A stretch of 64,000 nt of DNA, taken from Chitinophagales bacterium (GTDB taxonomy: Bacteria > Bacteroidota > Bacteroidia > Chitinophagales > LD1). The notes under the pieces were generated by a model that was given only the letters and a program-made list of their open reading frames with translations, did no database searches and was not told the DNA's origin. This document shows, in pieces, positions 35,043 to 44,522 of the stretch. The translations under genes and the position numbers were made by a program. The stretch is taken from positions 446,295 to 510,294 of the forward strand of contig JAEUVA010000008.1 of NCBI GenBank assembly GCA_016787045.1. The letters are read 5' to 3'. Each line of letters starts with the position of its first letter. The first letter of the stretch is position 1.

Positions 35043-38000
35043 GTTGTGTAGCAAAGAACGAGAAATACATTTTGAAAGCAAATCACAACAAACTTATGTG
35101 TCTAAAGATAATACATCAAGTTGTGTAGCAAAGAACGAGAAATACATTTTGAAAGCAAATCACAACTAAAATGTTCCATTTCCATTTCTGGATGAGTTGT
35201 GTAGCAAAGAACGAGAAATACATTTTGAAAGCAAATCACAACGATTAATTGGTTTAAAAAAACGTATGATTTGTTGTGTAGCAAAGAACGAGAAATACAT
35301 TTTGAAAGCAAATCACAACGGATGCAATAGGTAATAGATATACATGCAGTTGTGTAGCAAAGAACGAGAAATACATTTTGAAAGCAAATCACAACCTATA
35401 ACTACTCTCAGCAAACTCTCGGTCTGTTGTGTAGCAAAGAACGAGAAATACATTTTGAAAGCAAATCACAACAATTTTCATTGTTCATAATTATTTGTTT
35501 AAGTTGTGTAGCAAAGAACGAGAAATACATTTTGAAAGCAAATCACAACCCAATTTAGGAGTTTCAAAATTTACACTTGGTTGTGTAGCAAAGAACGAGA
35601 AATACATTTTGAAAGCAAATCACAACACGAATTGTACTTTACAACCAATGCTGATAGTTGTGTAGCAAAGAACGAGAAATACATTTTGAAAGCAAATCAC
35701 AACCTCTTCCAAACGCTCATCAACAATCTTTGGGTTGTGTAGCAAAGAACGAGAAATACATTTTGAAAGCAAATCACAACAAATGGCAGATTGCGTAGAT
35801 TTATTATCCGGTTGTGTAGCAAAGAACGAGAAATACATTTTGAAAGCAAATCACAACTTATTTAAAATTTCCCCACGCTTCGCATTTGTTGTGTAGCAAA
35901 GAACGAGAAATACATTTTGAAAGCAAATCACAACACCGCTGATAATGTTGACTTTTCGGGGATTGTTGTGTAGCAAAGAACGAGAAATACATTTTGAAAG
36001 CAAATCACAACCTACCCTGCATTTAGTGGGTTGAAAATTACGTTGTGTAGCAAAGAACGAGAAATACATTTTGAAAGCAAATCACAACATCGTTAACGAG
36101 ATAGCCGCCACATCTAAAGTTGTGTAGCAAAGAACGAGAAATACATTTTGAAAGCAAATCACAACACATAAAGCAAGCGGGACGTTATAGGTAAGGTTGT
36201 GTAGCAAAGAACGAGAAATACATTTTGAAAGCAAATCACAACAAGTGTGGATTTGGACTGAGGCATTGTATGGTTGTGTAGCAAAGAACGAGAAATACAT
36301 TTTGAAAGCAAATCACAACCCGCTCAACCTAACAACACTAAACAACTTGGTTGTGTAGCAAAGAACGAGAAATACATTTTGAAAGCAAATCACAACATAA
36401 TGTATCTGCTGTGTACATTTATCGCCGTTGTGTAGCAAAGAACGAGAAATACATTTTGAAAGCAAATCACAACCATACCCTGATGATAGGGTAACTGTTG
36501 AAGTTGTGTAGCAAAGAACGAGAAATACATTTTGAAAGCAAATCACAACCTGTATTTAGATTTTTACCCAGCTATACCAGTTGTGTAGCAAAGAACGAGA
36601 AATACATTTTGAAAGCAAATCACAACTATCATACAAATGATAAGCAGTTTCTTCATGTTGTGTAGCAAAGAACGAGAAATACATTTTGAAAGCAAATCAC
36701 AACTTGCCGTGTCAACAGTGGCGTTGACGGGGGGTTGTGTAGCAAAGAACGAGAAATACATTTTGAAAGCAAATCACAACAAGCCGAGCGAAAGGCCGCG
36801 CGTAAGAAGTGTTGTGTAGCAAAGAACGAGAAATACATTTTGAAAGCAAATCACAACGTCCAATGTTTTGTTGCTTGAAGTAGTTTTGTTGTGTAGCAAA
36901 GAACGAGAAATACATTTTGAAAGCAAATCACAACGGAAATTTAATCACCAACATACCGGCACAGTTGTGTAGCAAAGAACGAGAAATACATTTTGAAAGC
37001 AAATCACAACGAGTAGGCGTTAATCCGGCTTCAATGCTTTGTTGTGTAGCAAAGAACGAGAAATACATTTTGAAAGCAAATCACAACACAGGCATAAACG
37101 AATTAGACAAGGATTATGTTGTGTAGCAAAGAACGAGAAATACATTTTGAAAGCAAATCACAACAATTGACCAAAAAGCAAATAGGGATGCTGGGTTGTG
37201 TAGCAAAGAACGAGAAATACATTTTGAAAGCAAATCACAACCCCACAGTATAGTGGCAATGTGGCGTACAAGTTGTGTAGCAAAGAACGAGAAATACATT
37301 TTGAAAGCAAATCACAACAGTACCCATACAATGAAAAAGCAAAAACTCGTTGTGTAGCAAAGAACGAGAAATACATTTTGAAAGCAAATCACAACCAATT
37401 TTTAAAAGCTATACCATTGAAGTAGGTTGTGTAGCAAAGAACGAGAAATACATTTTGAAAGCAAATCACAACTAGGTAGTTGTTTACTGCTTACGGAAAA
37501 AGGTTGTGTAGCAAAGAACGAGAAATACATTTTGAAAGCAAATCACAACCCCCGCAAGTGTAGATATTTCAGAGAGCTAGTTGTGTAGCAAAGAACGAGA
37601 AATACATTTTGAAAGCAAATCACAACCTTCAGCTTCTTGCTTGGCCGCTTGTGCTTGTTGTGTAGCAAAGAACGAGAAATACATTTTGAAAGCAAATCAC
37701 AACCTCAATTAAGTAAATACATATAATATTTAAGTTGTGTAGCAAAGAACGAGAAATACATTTTGAAAGCAAATCACAACTATAGCAACGCGACAAAGCG
37801 GTAGAACTGAGTTGTGTAGCAAAGAACGAGAAATACATTTTGAAAGCAAATCACAACCAACCTGCGTTGTCGTTTTTGTTGGGCGTTGTTGTGTAGCAAA
37901 GAACGAGAAATACATTTTGAAAGCAAATCACAACGCACCTGCACCGCAGCCACAAACAGCTACTGTTGTGTAGCAAAGAACGAGAAATACATTTTGAAAG

Positions 38001-38838
38001 CAAATCACAACGCGTTTCGTTTTATTCAGTATCTCGTCTATGTTGTGTAGCAAAGAACGAGAAATACATTTTGAAAGCAAATCACAACAAAGCACCGGCA
38101 ACGGCCAACGCGCCCAAAGTTGTGTAGCAAAGAACGAGAAATACATTTTGAAAGCAAATCACAACGGCTTGTGCTTGTACATGGTATGGTTTCCAGTTGT
38201 GTAGCAAAGAACGAGAAATACATTTTGAAAGCAAATCACAACGGTGGTAAATTGATGTTTTTGTTTTCATAGTTGTGTAGCAAAGAACGAGAAATACATT
38301 TTGAAAGCAAATCACAACCTTCTCAAATCTGCTATGCCGGTTATCCATGTTGTGTAGCAAAGAACGAGAAATACATTTTGAAAGCAAATCACAACTCTGC
38401 AATACAGAGGCAAATGAGAGTGTAAGTTGTGTAGCAAAGAACGAGAAATACATTTTGAAAGCAAATCACAACGGACGCAAAGGAATAGGTTTTGAATTAA
38501 AAGTTGTGTAGCAAAGAACGAGAAATACATTTTGAAAGCAAATCACAACGAACACTATAAACACGTTGATAGATGCGTTGTTGTGTAGCAAAGAACGAGA
38601 AATACATTTTGAAAGCAAATCACAACTACATAGATAATACACACCGCGCTATTGAGTTGTGTAGCAAAGAACGAGAAATACATTTTGAAAGCAAATCACA
38701 ACGCTACTGCGGCCAAGGCAATCCAAGGCAAGTTGTGTAGCAAAGAACGAGAAATACATTTTGAAAGCAAATCACAACAACCTTGCCGCAGGCGCAACAC
38801 AAGGCTGGTTGTGTAGCAAAGAACGAGAAATACATTTT
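35043..38838 (-). CRISPR. Type II-C CRISPR array, 49 intact repeats plus one interrupted, 49 spacers
   Basis: Repeats are 47 bp at a spacing of 76-77 bp, leaving spacers of 29-30 bp. The first repeat is 35043-35089, the last intact one 38732-38778, and a damaged copy begins at 38808. As read, the 49 intact copies are identical. Read on the minus strand the repeat begins GTTGTGATTTGCTTTC and ends GCTACACAAC, with terminal inverted repeats GTTGTG/CACAAC. The tracrRNA anti-repeat is complementary to this minus-strand 5' end, so mature crRNAs come from the minus strand and are transcribed toward cas2. The beginning GTTGTGATTTGCTTTC is, from memory, shared with the Bacteroides fragilis II-C repeat. 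Spacer origins cannot be judged without searches. Long open frames across the array only translate the repeat. Confidence 0.98.
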
Positions 38839-38910
38839 TAAACCGACCAACGGGAGGTTCGCGAATACCGCTTAAAATAAATTAGACCAAATGAGCAAAG
38901 CAAATCACAC
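38808..38910 (-). repeat. Terminal repeat split by a 58-bp insertion
   Basis: 38808-38838 matches the first 31 bases of the plus-strand repeat. After 58 unrelated bases (38839-38896), AAAGCAAATCACA (38897-38909) matches the remaining 3' part, with one mismatch (C for A) before the final C. Lies at the transcription-proximal end of the array. Confidence 0.7.
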
Positions 38911-38986
38911 CTTGGGTTGCCCGGGTTGTTATTGCGGAGACTGCTTTAATGAGATTTCTGAAGTTTTTGAAACTTTGAAAATCTAG
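38891..38986 (+). CDS. Cysteine-rich micro-ORF (31 aa) at the array border
   Basis: ATG at 38891 opens a 31-codon frame containing GCPGCYCGDC, four cysteines spaced C-x2-C-x-C-x2-C, suitable for binding zinc or another metal, then FNEISEVFETLKI and TAG at 38984-38986. Its codons 3-7 (KANHT) are formed by the split 3' part of the terminal CRISPR repeat. Upstream bases are A/T-rich (TTAAAATAAATTAGACCAA), as is common before Bacteroidota starts. No family recognised. Could be a chance frame: the length is short and there is no promoter evidence. Confidence 0.35.
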   Translation: MSKANHTLGCPGCYCGDCFNEISEVFETLKI

Positions 38987-38989
38987 CTT

Positions 38990-39140
38990 CTGTACTTAGC
39001 CGCTCTGGCGCCAGCGGCTTAGGGATAGTAGCGGAAAGCCCGCAGTACCGATATAATCGGGACGAGGACTTGCAGCGGATAGCCCGACCTACCGATGCGA
39101 AGCACAGCCGGTAGCTGAGCGGATCGGGAGGTAAGCCCAT
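38990..39140. repeat. Intergenic multi-hairpin REP-like element
   Basis: About 150 bases, GC-rich compared with surroundings, built from nested inverted repeats: GCCGCT/AGCGGC, CCGAT/ATCGG and CTACCG/CGGTAG, with GCGGAAAGCCCG and GCGGATAGCCCG as tandem half-motifs. It resembles repeat elements scattered in related genomes (from memory). No open frame of note. Confidence 0.55.
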
Positions 39141-39210
39141 TACAAAAATGCAACTATCCACATCTTGCTTACCGCTGTAAAATCTGCCTTTTTTTTTCGG
39201 GTCAATACCC

Positions 39211-39218
39211 TATGTTTG
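39211..39218 (+). promoter_or_regulatory. Candidate pckA promoter -7 element
   Basis: TATGTTTG fits TAnnTTTG, 18 bases before the pckA ATG, implying a short leader. It also argues against the longer start at 39165. Confidence 0.5.
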
Positions 39219-39236
39219 CCCACCTTTAGCGAAAAA

Positions 39237-40862
39237 ATGAATAGCACCATGAATGTAGTTGGTCCCAAGAACCCCTCCGCAACACTTGAAACACTAGGCA
39301 TAAAAAACACCGCCACCCAATACTGGAACCTCAGCGCAGACGAACTCATCAACGAAACCATCAACCGGGGGCAAGGCACCATTACCGATACCGGTGCTTT
39401 AGCCGTAGATACCGGTGAGTTTACCGGCCGCGCACCCAAAGACAAATTCATTGTTAAAGACGAAAGCACTAAAGATAGTGTGGACTGGGGCAACTTCAAC
39501 AACCCCTGCACCCCCGAAACTTTTGACCTGCTCTACAACAAAGTAGTGAACTACTTTGCCGGTAAAGAAATTTTTGTGCGCGATTGCTACGCCTGTGCCG
39601 ATGATGCCTACCGGCTCAATGTACGCGTAGTAACCGAATACCCCTGGGCAAACCTCTTTGCCTACAACATGTTCCTCCGCCCCGAGCCAAGCGAACTAAG
39701 CAGCATAACACCCGACTGGGTGGTACTGCAAGCCCCCGGCTTGAAATGCGATGGCCCTGCCGATGGTGTACGCCAGGGCAACTTTGCCATCCTCAACTTT
39801 ACCAAAAAAATTGCCATTATAGGCGGAAGCGCATACACCGGAGAAATTAAAAAAGGCATTTTTACCGTGTTGAATTATGTACTGCCCCACGAAAAAAATG
39901 TACTCAGCATGCACTGCTCTGCCAACACCGGCAAAGATGGCGATACCGCCCTCTTTTTTGGCTTGAGTGGCACCGGCAAAACCACCCTTAGTGCAGACCC
40001 TAACCGCCCACTCATTGGTGATGATGAGCACGGCTGGACCAACCATGGCGTATTTAATTTTGAAGGTGGCTGCTACGCCAAAGTAATAGACCTAAGTGCC
40101 GAAAAAGAACCCGATATCTACAAAGCCATTCGCCACGGTGCCATCTTAGAAAACATCGGTTACCTGCCCGGCACCAATACGGTGGACTTTGCCTACAAAG
40201 CCAAAACCGAAAATACCCGCGTTAGCTACCCTATTCATTTTATTGATAATGCCTTGCCCAAGTCGGTAGGTGGCGAACCAAAAAACATTTTCTTCCTCAC
40301 GTACGATGCCTTTGGTGTGCTGCCTCCCATTTCTAAACTTAGTGTAGGCCAGGCCATGTACTTTTTCTTATCGGGCTTTACTTCAAAAGTAGCCGGTACC
40401 GAGGCCGGAGTTACCGAGCCGCAAACTACTTTCAGTACTTGTTTTGGCGCTCCGTTTTTACCCTTACACCCAACTAAGTACGCCTCTTTATTGGGCGAAA
40501 AACTACGCTCTAAAAACATTAACGTATGGTTGCTTAACACCGGCTACACCGGTGGAGTATATGGCGTAGGCAAGCGCATGAGTTTGCCACACACCCGCGC
40601 ACTCATTACCGAGGCATTAAATGGCAACCTTGAAAAAGTAAACTACGAAACACACCCCGTATTTGGTGTGGCTATGCCTACCGCTTGCCCCAACGTGCCC
40701 GCAGAAATACTAAACCCCCGCAATACCTGGGCCGATAAAGATGCCTACGATGCCAAAGCCAATGAACTGGCCCTAGCGTTCAACAAAAACTTTGAAAAAT
40801 TTGCTGCCAAATCTGAACAAGACATCTTAGACGCAGCACCCAGAGCTACACAAAGCGTTTAA
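39237..40862 (+). CDS. pckA: Phosphoenolpyruvate carboxykinase (ATP)
   Basis: 541 residues from MNSTMNVVG. Converts oxaloacetate and ATP to phosphoenolpyruvate, CO2 and ADP in gluconeogenesis (reverse direction in fermentation). Key motifs: GRAPKDKFIV, the Walker-type kinase-1a loop FGLSGTGKTTLS, kinase-2 LIGDDEHGW, and the adenine-binding and lid region NTGYTGGVYGVGKRM. Length is typical of the ATP-dependent family. A start at 39165 would include promoter sequence and was rejected. Followed by a terminator. Confidence 0.97.
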   Translation: MNSTMNVVGPKNPSATLETLGIKNTATQYWNLSADELINETINRGQGTITDTGALAVDTGEFTGRAPKDKFIVKDESTKDSVDWGNFNNPCTPETFDLLYNKVVNYFAGKEIFVRDCYACADDAYRLNVRVVTEYPWANLFAYNMFLRPEPSELSSITPDWVVLQAPGLKCDGPADGVRQGNFAILNFTKKIAIIGGSAYTGEIKKGIFTVLNYVLPHEKNVLSMHCSANTGKDGDTALFFGLSGTGKTTLSADPNRPLIGDDEHGWTNHGVFNFEGGCYAKVIDLSAEKEPDIYKAIRHGAILENIGYLPGTNTVDFAYKAKTENTRVSYPIHFIDNALPKSVGGEPKNIFFLTYDAFGVLPPISKLSVGQAMYFFLSGFTSKVAGTEAGVTEPQTTFSTCFGAPFLPLHPTKYASLLGEKLRSKNINVWLLNTGYTGGVYGVGKRMSLPHTRALITEALNGNLEKVNYETHPVFGVAMPTACPNVPAEILNPRNTWADKDAYDAKANELALAFNKNFEKFAAKSEQDILDAAPRATQSV

Positions 40863-40882
40863 TAACACAAGCACCACATACA

Positions 40883-40924
40883 AAACCCCGCAAAGTTTTA
40901 AAAAAAAATCTTGCGGGTTTTTTG
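40883..40924 (+). terminator. Rho-independent terminator after pckA
   Basis: AAAACCCCGCAA / TTGCGGGTTTT stem (one bulged C), followed by TTTTTTG. Confidence 0.8.
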
Positions 40925-40994
40925 TTACATTTTTACTTGCGGCCTCACCACTGCCCCCTCTCCACCCATGGATAGGGGCCGGGGGTGAGGCAAC

Positions 40995-41633
40995 TCACCG
41001 CGGCAACTGACTATTCCCTACCTCCTCAAAAAAGCGTTTGTCTTTTTCGGGCACAGTATTAACCGGCAGGTATTCTCTATCCATCCTACCAAACAAAAAC
41101 GCTGCTGCTACTCCGCATAGCGCACCATACAAATGCGATTGCCACGATATGCCCTGCTTAGGCAAAAAACCCTCGGCCATGGTGCCGTATAGCACTACCA
41201 CAAACACCGCTATCAACACCGGCACTCTGTGCCGCGTAAACAATGCTGAGCCCAATAAAAAAAAAGCCAAACCATAAATAACCCCGCTCATGCCAATATG
41301 CCGCGAGCCCTCTACGCCCAATAACCAAACGGCCGTGCCGCTACCCAACCATACTGTAAGTAATACCCAAAACGATGCCTTGGGGTAAGCGTTAATCACC
41401 ACCGTAAGCAGCACCATAAACGGCAAAGTGTTAGACATAATATGCTCCCAACTGCCATGTATAAATGGGGAAAAGAAAATGCCTTTTAACCCTTCTATCC
41501 GATGTGGCGCATTGGCTAAAAACGTAAAGTCTGTACCGGCCAGCTCCTGAAACAAAAACACCACCCACATCACCGCTAAAAACAGCAGCACAATCCAAAC
41601 ACTACTCCAAAATCTTTTTTGCTCGGTTGGCAT
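40995..41633 (-). CDS. Rhomboid-family intramembrane serine protease
   Basis: 212 residues with six hydrophobic helices. The active site is visible: WEHIMSNTLPF (the His/Asn loop of TM2), HIGMSGVIYGLAFF (catalytic Ser in GxSG, TM4) and WQSHLYGALCGV (catalytic His, TM6). Cleaves membrane proteins within the bilayer. Divergent from the penicillin acylase gene 47 bases away. Substrate unknown. Confidence 0.92.
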   Translation of the reverse strand: MPTEQKRFWSSVWIVLLFLAVMWVVFLFQELAGTDFTFLANAPHRIEGLKGIFFSPFIHGSWEHIMSNTLPFMVLLTVVINAYPKASFWVLLTVWLGSGTAVWLLGVEGSRHIGMSGVIYGLAFFLLGSALFTRHRVPVLIAVFVVVLYGTMAEGFLPKQGISWQSHLYGALCGVAAAFLFGRMDREYLPVNTVPEKDKRFFEEVGNSQLPR

Positions 41634-41680
41634 GAAGCGAATGAAGCAATTTCTATCTTCACCTCCACTAAATTTATTGC

Positions 41681-44167
41681 GTGAAATACTTTAAACTGCT
41701 CCTTCCGCTGAGCATTACCGTTGCCTTAGTTTTTATCCTCAACCACAAGCAAGGCAAAATACCCCCCATCGGCAAATTCATCAACCCGTTTACCGGTTTT
41801 TGGCAAAATGCCGAACCCATGAAATGGAACGATGCCACCGAAAACCTCTGCCGGCTGCAGCAAGAAGCTACCGTGGTTTTTGACGACCGCTTAGTGCCGC
41901 ACGTATTTGCAAAAACCGATGAAGACATGTACTACCTGCAAGGGTACATCACGGCCAAATACCGCTTGTTTCAAATGGAAATTTCTACCTATGTGGCAGG
42001 CGGAAGATTAACTGAAATAGTAGGAGAGGCCGGTTTAGAAAGCGACCGCCTGATGCGCAGAACCGGCATGGTGTATGGCGCAGAAAAAGCACAGGAGTTT
42101 ATAGAGCAAGATACCGCCAGCAGCAAACTTATCAATGCCTATTGCAAAGGGGTGAACGATTACATCAGCTCGCTTTCCGCAAAAGATTACCCCATTGAGT
42201 ACAAACTCTTAGACTTTAAGCCCGAAGAATGGAAACCCATCAAAGTAGCATTGCTACTCAAGTACATGGCCAACATGCTCTCTATTTTTGAGTACGATAT
42301 AGAGAACACCAACTTTACAAACAAATACGGCATGGAGGCATTCCACAAACTCTATCCCGATTTTATTAAAGACGAAGACCCTATTGTACCTAAAGGAACA
42401 GAGTGGAATTTCAAAACCCAAAACTCGAAATCTGAGGTTTCTCTCGTCCCTCGCCCCTCGTCCCTCGCCCCTCATCACCTATCCCTCGCAACTCACAACC
42501 CACAACTCACAACAAATTTATACCCCAACGCCCTTCCCAAACCCGATGAAATAACCGGCTCTAACAACTGGGCCGTAAGCGGCACCAAAACTAAAAGCGG
42601 CAAACCCATACTCTGCAACGACCCACACTTACGGCTCACCCTTCCTTCCATTTGGTACGAAATGCAATTGGTATCGCCAAACATGAATGTGTATGGTGCC
42701 ACACTGCCCGGCTCACCGGCTGTCATCATCGGCTTCAACGATTCTATTGCCTGGGGGGTAACCAATGCCGGCCGCGATGTGCGCGACTGGGTACAGGTAA
42801 GCGAAGTACAATTGCAGCAAGCCACCAAACGCAAAGAAGTGTACAAAATGAAAGGTGGCAAAGACTTTACCGAAGAAGTAAACTACACCGAGTTTGGCCC
42901 CATAGTGTTTGACGAAAACTTTGGCAAAGCCAAGAGCAAACAATACTTAGCCATGCGCTGGATTGCCCATTTGCCTTCCAACGAATTCAAAACATTTTAC
43001 CAAATGAACAAGGGCAAAAACCATGAAGATTATTTAGCCGCGCTAAACGAATACACCTGCCCCGGCCAAAACTTTGTATTTGCTTCACGCAGTGGCGATA
43101 TTGCTATTAAAGAGCAAGGCAAGTTTCCTATCATGACGGAGCAAAACCGCTTTGTACGCAGCAGCGAAAACAAGTTACCGTGGAGCGAATACATCCCCAG
43201 CGAGCATAACCCGCATGTAAAAAATCCAGCTCGCGGCTTTGTGAGTTCCGCCAACCAACACCCTACCGATAGCACCTACCCTTACTACTACCCCGGCTTG
43301 GGTGTGTATGAAAATTACCGCAACCGCAGAATCAACCAACTACTTACCGAAGCCAACGGGATAGATGCTGAGTTCATGAAAAAAATGCACAGCGATAATT
43401 ACAACCTGCACGCCAAAGAAGCAGTGCCGGTGTTGCTGACATTGTTAGACAAATCATCGCTTACCGATTCGCAAAAAAACATCATCAGTTCTTTAGAAAA
43501 ATGGAATTACTTTAATAACCCCGAAGAAGTAGCACCCGTATATTTTGAAGTATGGTGGAACAACCTCCGCACATTACTTTGGGATGAAATGATGCACGAA
43601 GACTTGCCCATGAAGCAACCCAACTTTTACACCACAGTTCAGTTGCTCGCCACAGACAGCTCATTAGTTTTTTATGACAACGAAAGTACCCCCGCAAAAG
43701 AATCGCGCAGCGATATAGTGAACCTTAGCTTCCGCGCCATTGAAGATACCCTAAAGAGCAAGTACTTTACCGAGGTCAGCGAACCCTATGGCACCGATGA
43801 AACCTACGAGCGCAAAAACAACGGCTCGCACGATTGGGGCACCTACAAAGCCACCAAAGTAGCGCACATGATCCCCGGCTTAGATGCCTTTAGCGCACTA
43901 AACGTATATAATGGCGGTAATCTTGGCATCATCAACGCCACCAACTCATCAAACGGCCCGTCATGGCGGATGGTAGTTGACTTTGGCGAAATGAAGGCAT
44001 ACACCATTTATCCGGGCGGCCAAAGCGGAAACCCCGGCAGCAAGTTCTACAAAAATGGTGTGGACGTATGGGCCAAGGGCGAGTACCACAACACCACTTT
44101 TGCTCAGCAATCTGCCGATTTGAATAGCAATAAACTTTTCTCTGTTACCTATAAACCCAAAAAATAA
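41681..44167 (+). CDS. Penicillin acylase (Ntn-hydrolase) family protein with a repeat-derived insert in the linker
   Basis: 828 residues from a GTG start. N-terminal hydrophobic segment (LLLPLSITVALVFIL) suggests export or anchoring. The alpha-chain part begins VVFDDRLVPHVFAKTDEDMYYLQGY. The autoproteolytic nucleophile is Ser294 in GSNNWAVSG, followed by KPILCNDPHLRLTLPS. The family matures by self-cleavage before this Ser and removal of a linker. Residues about 245-280 (SLVPRPSSLAPHHLSLATHN) come from low-complexity DNA, repeats of CTCGTCCCTCGCCC and AACTCACAACCC, which is not typical of the family. The insert therefore falls in the probable excised linker. Substrate class (beta-lactams, acyl-homoserine lactones, other amides) unknown. 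Confidence 0.92.
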   Translation: MKYFKLLLPLSITVALVFILNHKQGKIPPIGKFINPFTGFWQNAEPMKWNDATENLCRLQQEATVVFDDRLVPHVFAKTDEDMYYLQGYITAKYRLFQMEISTYVAGGRLTEIVGEAGLESDRLMRRTGMVYGAEKAQEFIEQDTASSKLINAYCKGVNDYISSLSAKDYPIEYKLLDFKPEEWKPIKVALLLKYMANMLSIFEYDIENTNFTNKYGMEAFHKLYPDFIKDEDPIVPKGTEWNFKTQNSKSEVSLVPRPSSLAPHHLSLATHNPQLTTNLYPNALPKPDEITGSNNWAVSGTKTKSGKPILCNDPHLRLTLPSIWYEMQLVSPNMNVYGATLPGSPAVIIGFNDSIAWGVTNAGRDVRDWVQVSEVQLQQATKRKEVYKMKGGKDFTEEVNYTEFGPIVFDENFGKAKSKQYLAMRWIAHLPSNEFKTFYQMNKGKNHEDYLAALNEYTCPGQNFVFASRSGDIAIKEQGKFPIMTEQNRFVRSSENKLPWSEYIPSEHNPHVKNPARGFVSSANQHPTDSTYPYYYPGLGVYENYRNRRINQLLTEANGIDAEFMKKMHSDNYNLHAKEAVPVLLTLLDKSSLTDSQKNIISSLEKWNYFNNPEEVAPVYFEVWWNNLRTLLWDEMMHEDLPMKQPNFYTTVQLLATDSSLVFYDNESTPAKESRSDIVNLSFRAIEDTLKSKYFTEVSEPYGTDETYERKNNGSHDWGTYKATKVAHMIPGLDAFSALNVYNGGNLGIINATNSSNGPSWRMVVDFGEMKAYTIYPGGQSGNPGSKFYKNGVDVWAKGEYHNTTFAQQSADLNSNKLFSVTYKPKK
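42440..42514 (+). repeat. Low-complexity repeat inside the penicillin acylase gene
   Basis: Repeated units CTCGTCCCTCGCCC (42442-42475) and AACTCACAACCC (42489-42512), in frame. Similar C/T-rich strings occur in intergenic DNA of related organisms (from memory). Confidence 0.7.
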
Positions 44168-44520
44168 TGCGTAATTTTTTAATCAGCGCTCTTGTTATTG
44201 CCATAATTTCAGCACTGTTGCAATTGTTTTTACCGTGGTGGATAATTGCGGTAGTGGCGTTTGGTGTTGCTTACCTTCATCAGCAAAGTATGTTATCGGC
44301 CTTTGCCGGAGCATTCATCGGCATATTTTTGTTGTGGGCTTTGTATGCCTTTGCCATTTCATCCGCCAATGAACATTTGCTGGCCAAAAAAATTGCCGAG
44401 TTGTTTCCGCTCAAAGGAAATGTGTTTGCACTCGCTGCCATTACCGGAGTTATTGGCGGTTTAGTAGCCGGCTTTGCTGCCATGAGTGGAGCAGCCGCCA
44501 GGCAAGTATTGAGCAAGTAA
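44167..44520 (+). CDS. Small integral membrane protein, unknown function
   Basis: 117 residues, three or four hydrophobic helices (ISALVIAIISALLQLFLPWW, AFAGAFIGIFLLWALYAFAI, FALAAITGVIGGLVAGFAAM). The ATG overlaps the stop of the acylase gene by one base (TAATG), so it is translationally coupled to it. No family recognised. Confidence 0.7.
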   Translation: MRNFLISALVIAIISALLQLFLPWWIIAVVAFGVAYLHQQSMLSAFAGAFIGIFLLWALYAFAISSANEHLLAKKIAELFPLKGNVFALAAITGVIGGLVAGFAAMSGAAARQVLSK

Positions 44521-44522
44521 AC

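Noticed and set aside
35102..38530. Many open frames across the CRISPR array on the minus strand (peptides with FSFFATQ and CDLLSKC)
   Set aside because: They translate the 47-bp repeat again and again; the periodicity and identical peptides show they are not genes.
39165..39236. Earlier start for pckA
   Set aside because: The added residues are not family-like and cover the TATGTTTG promoter element.
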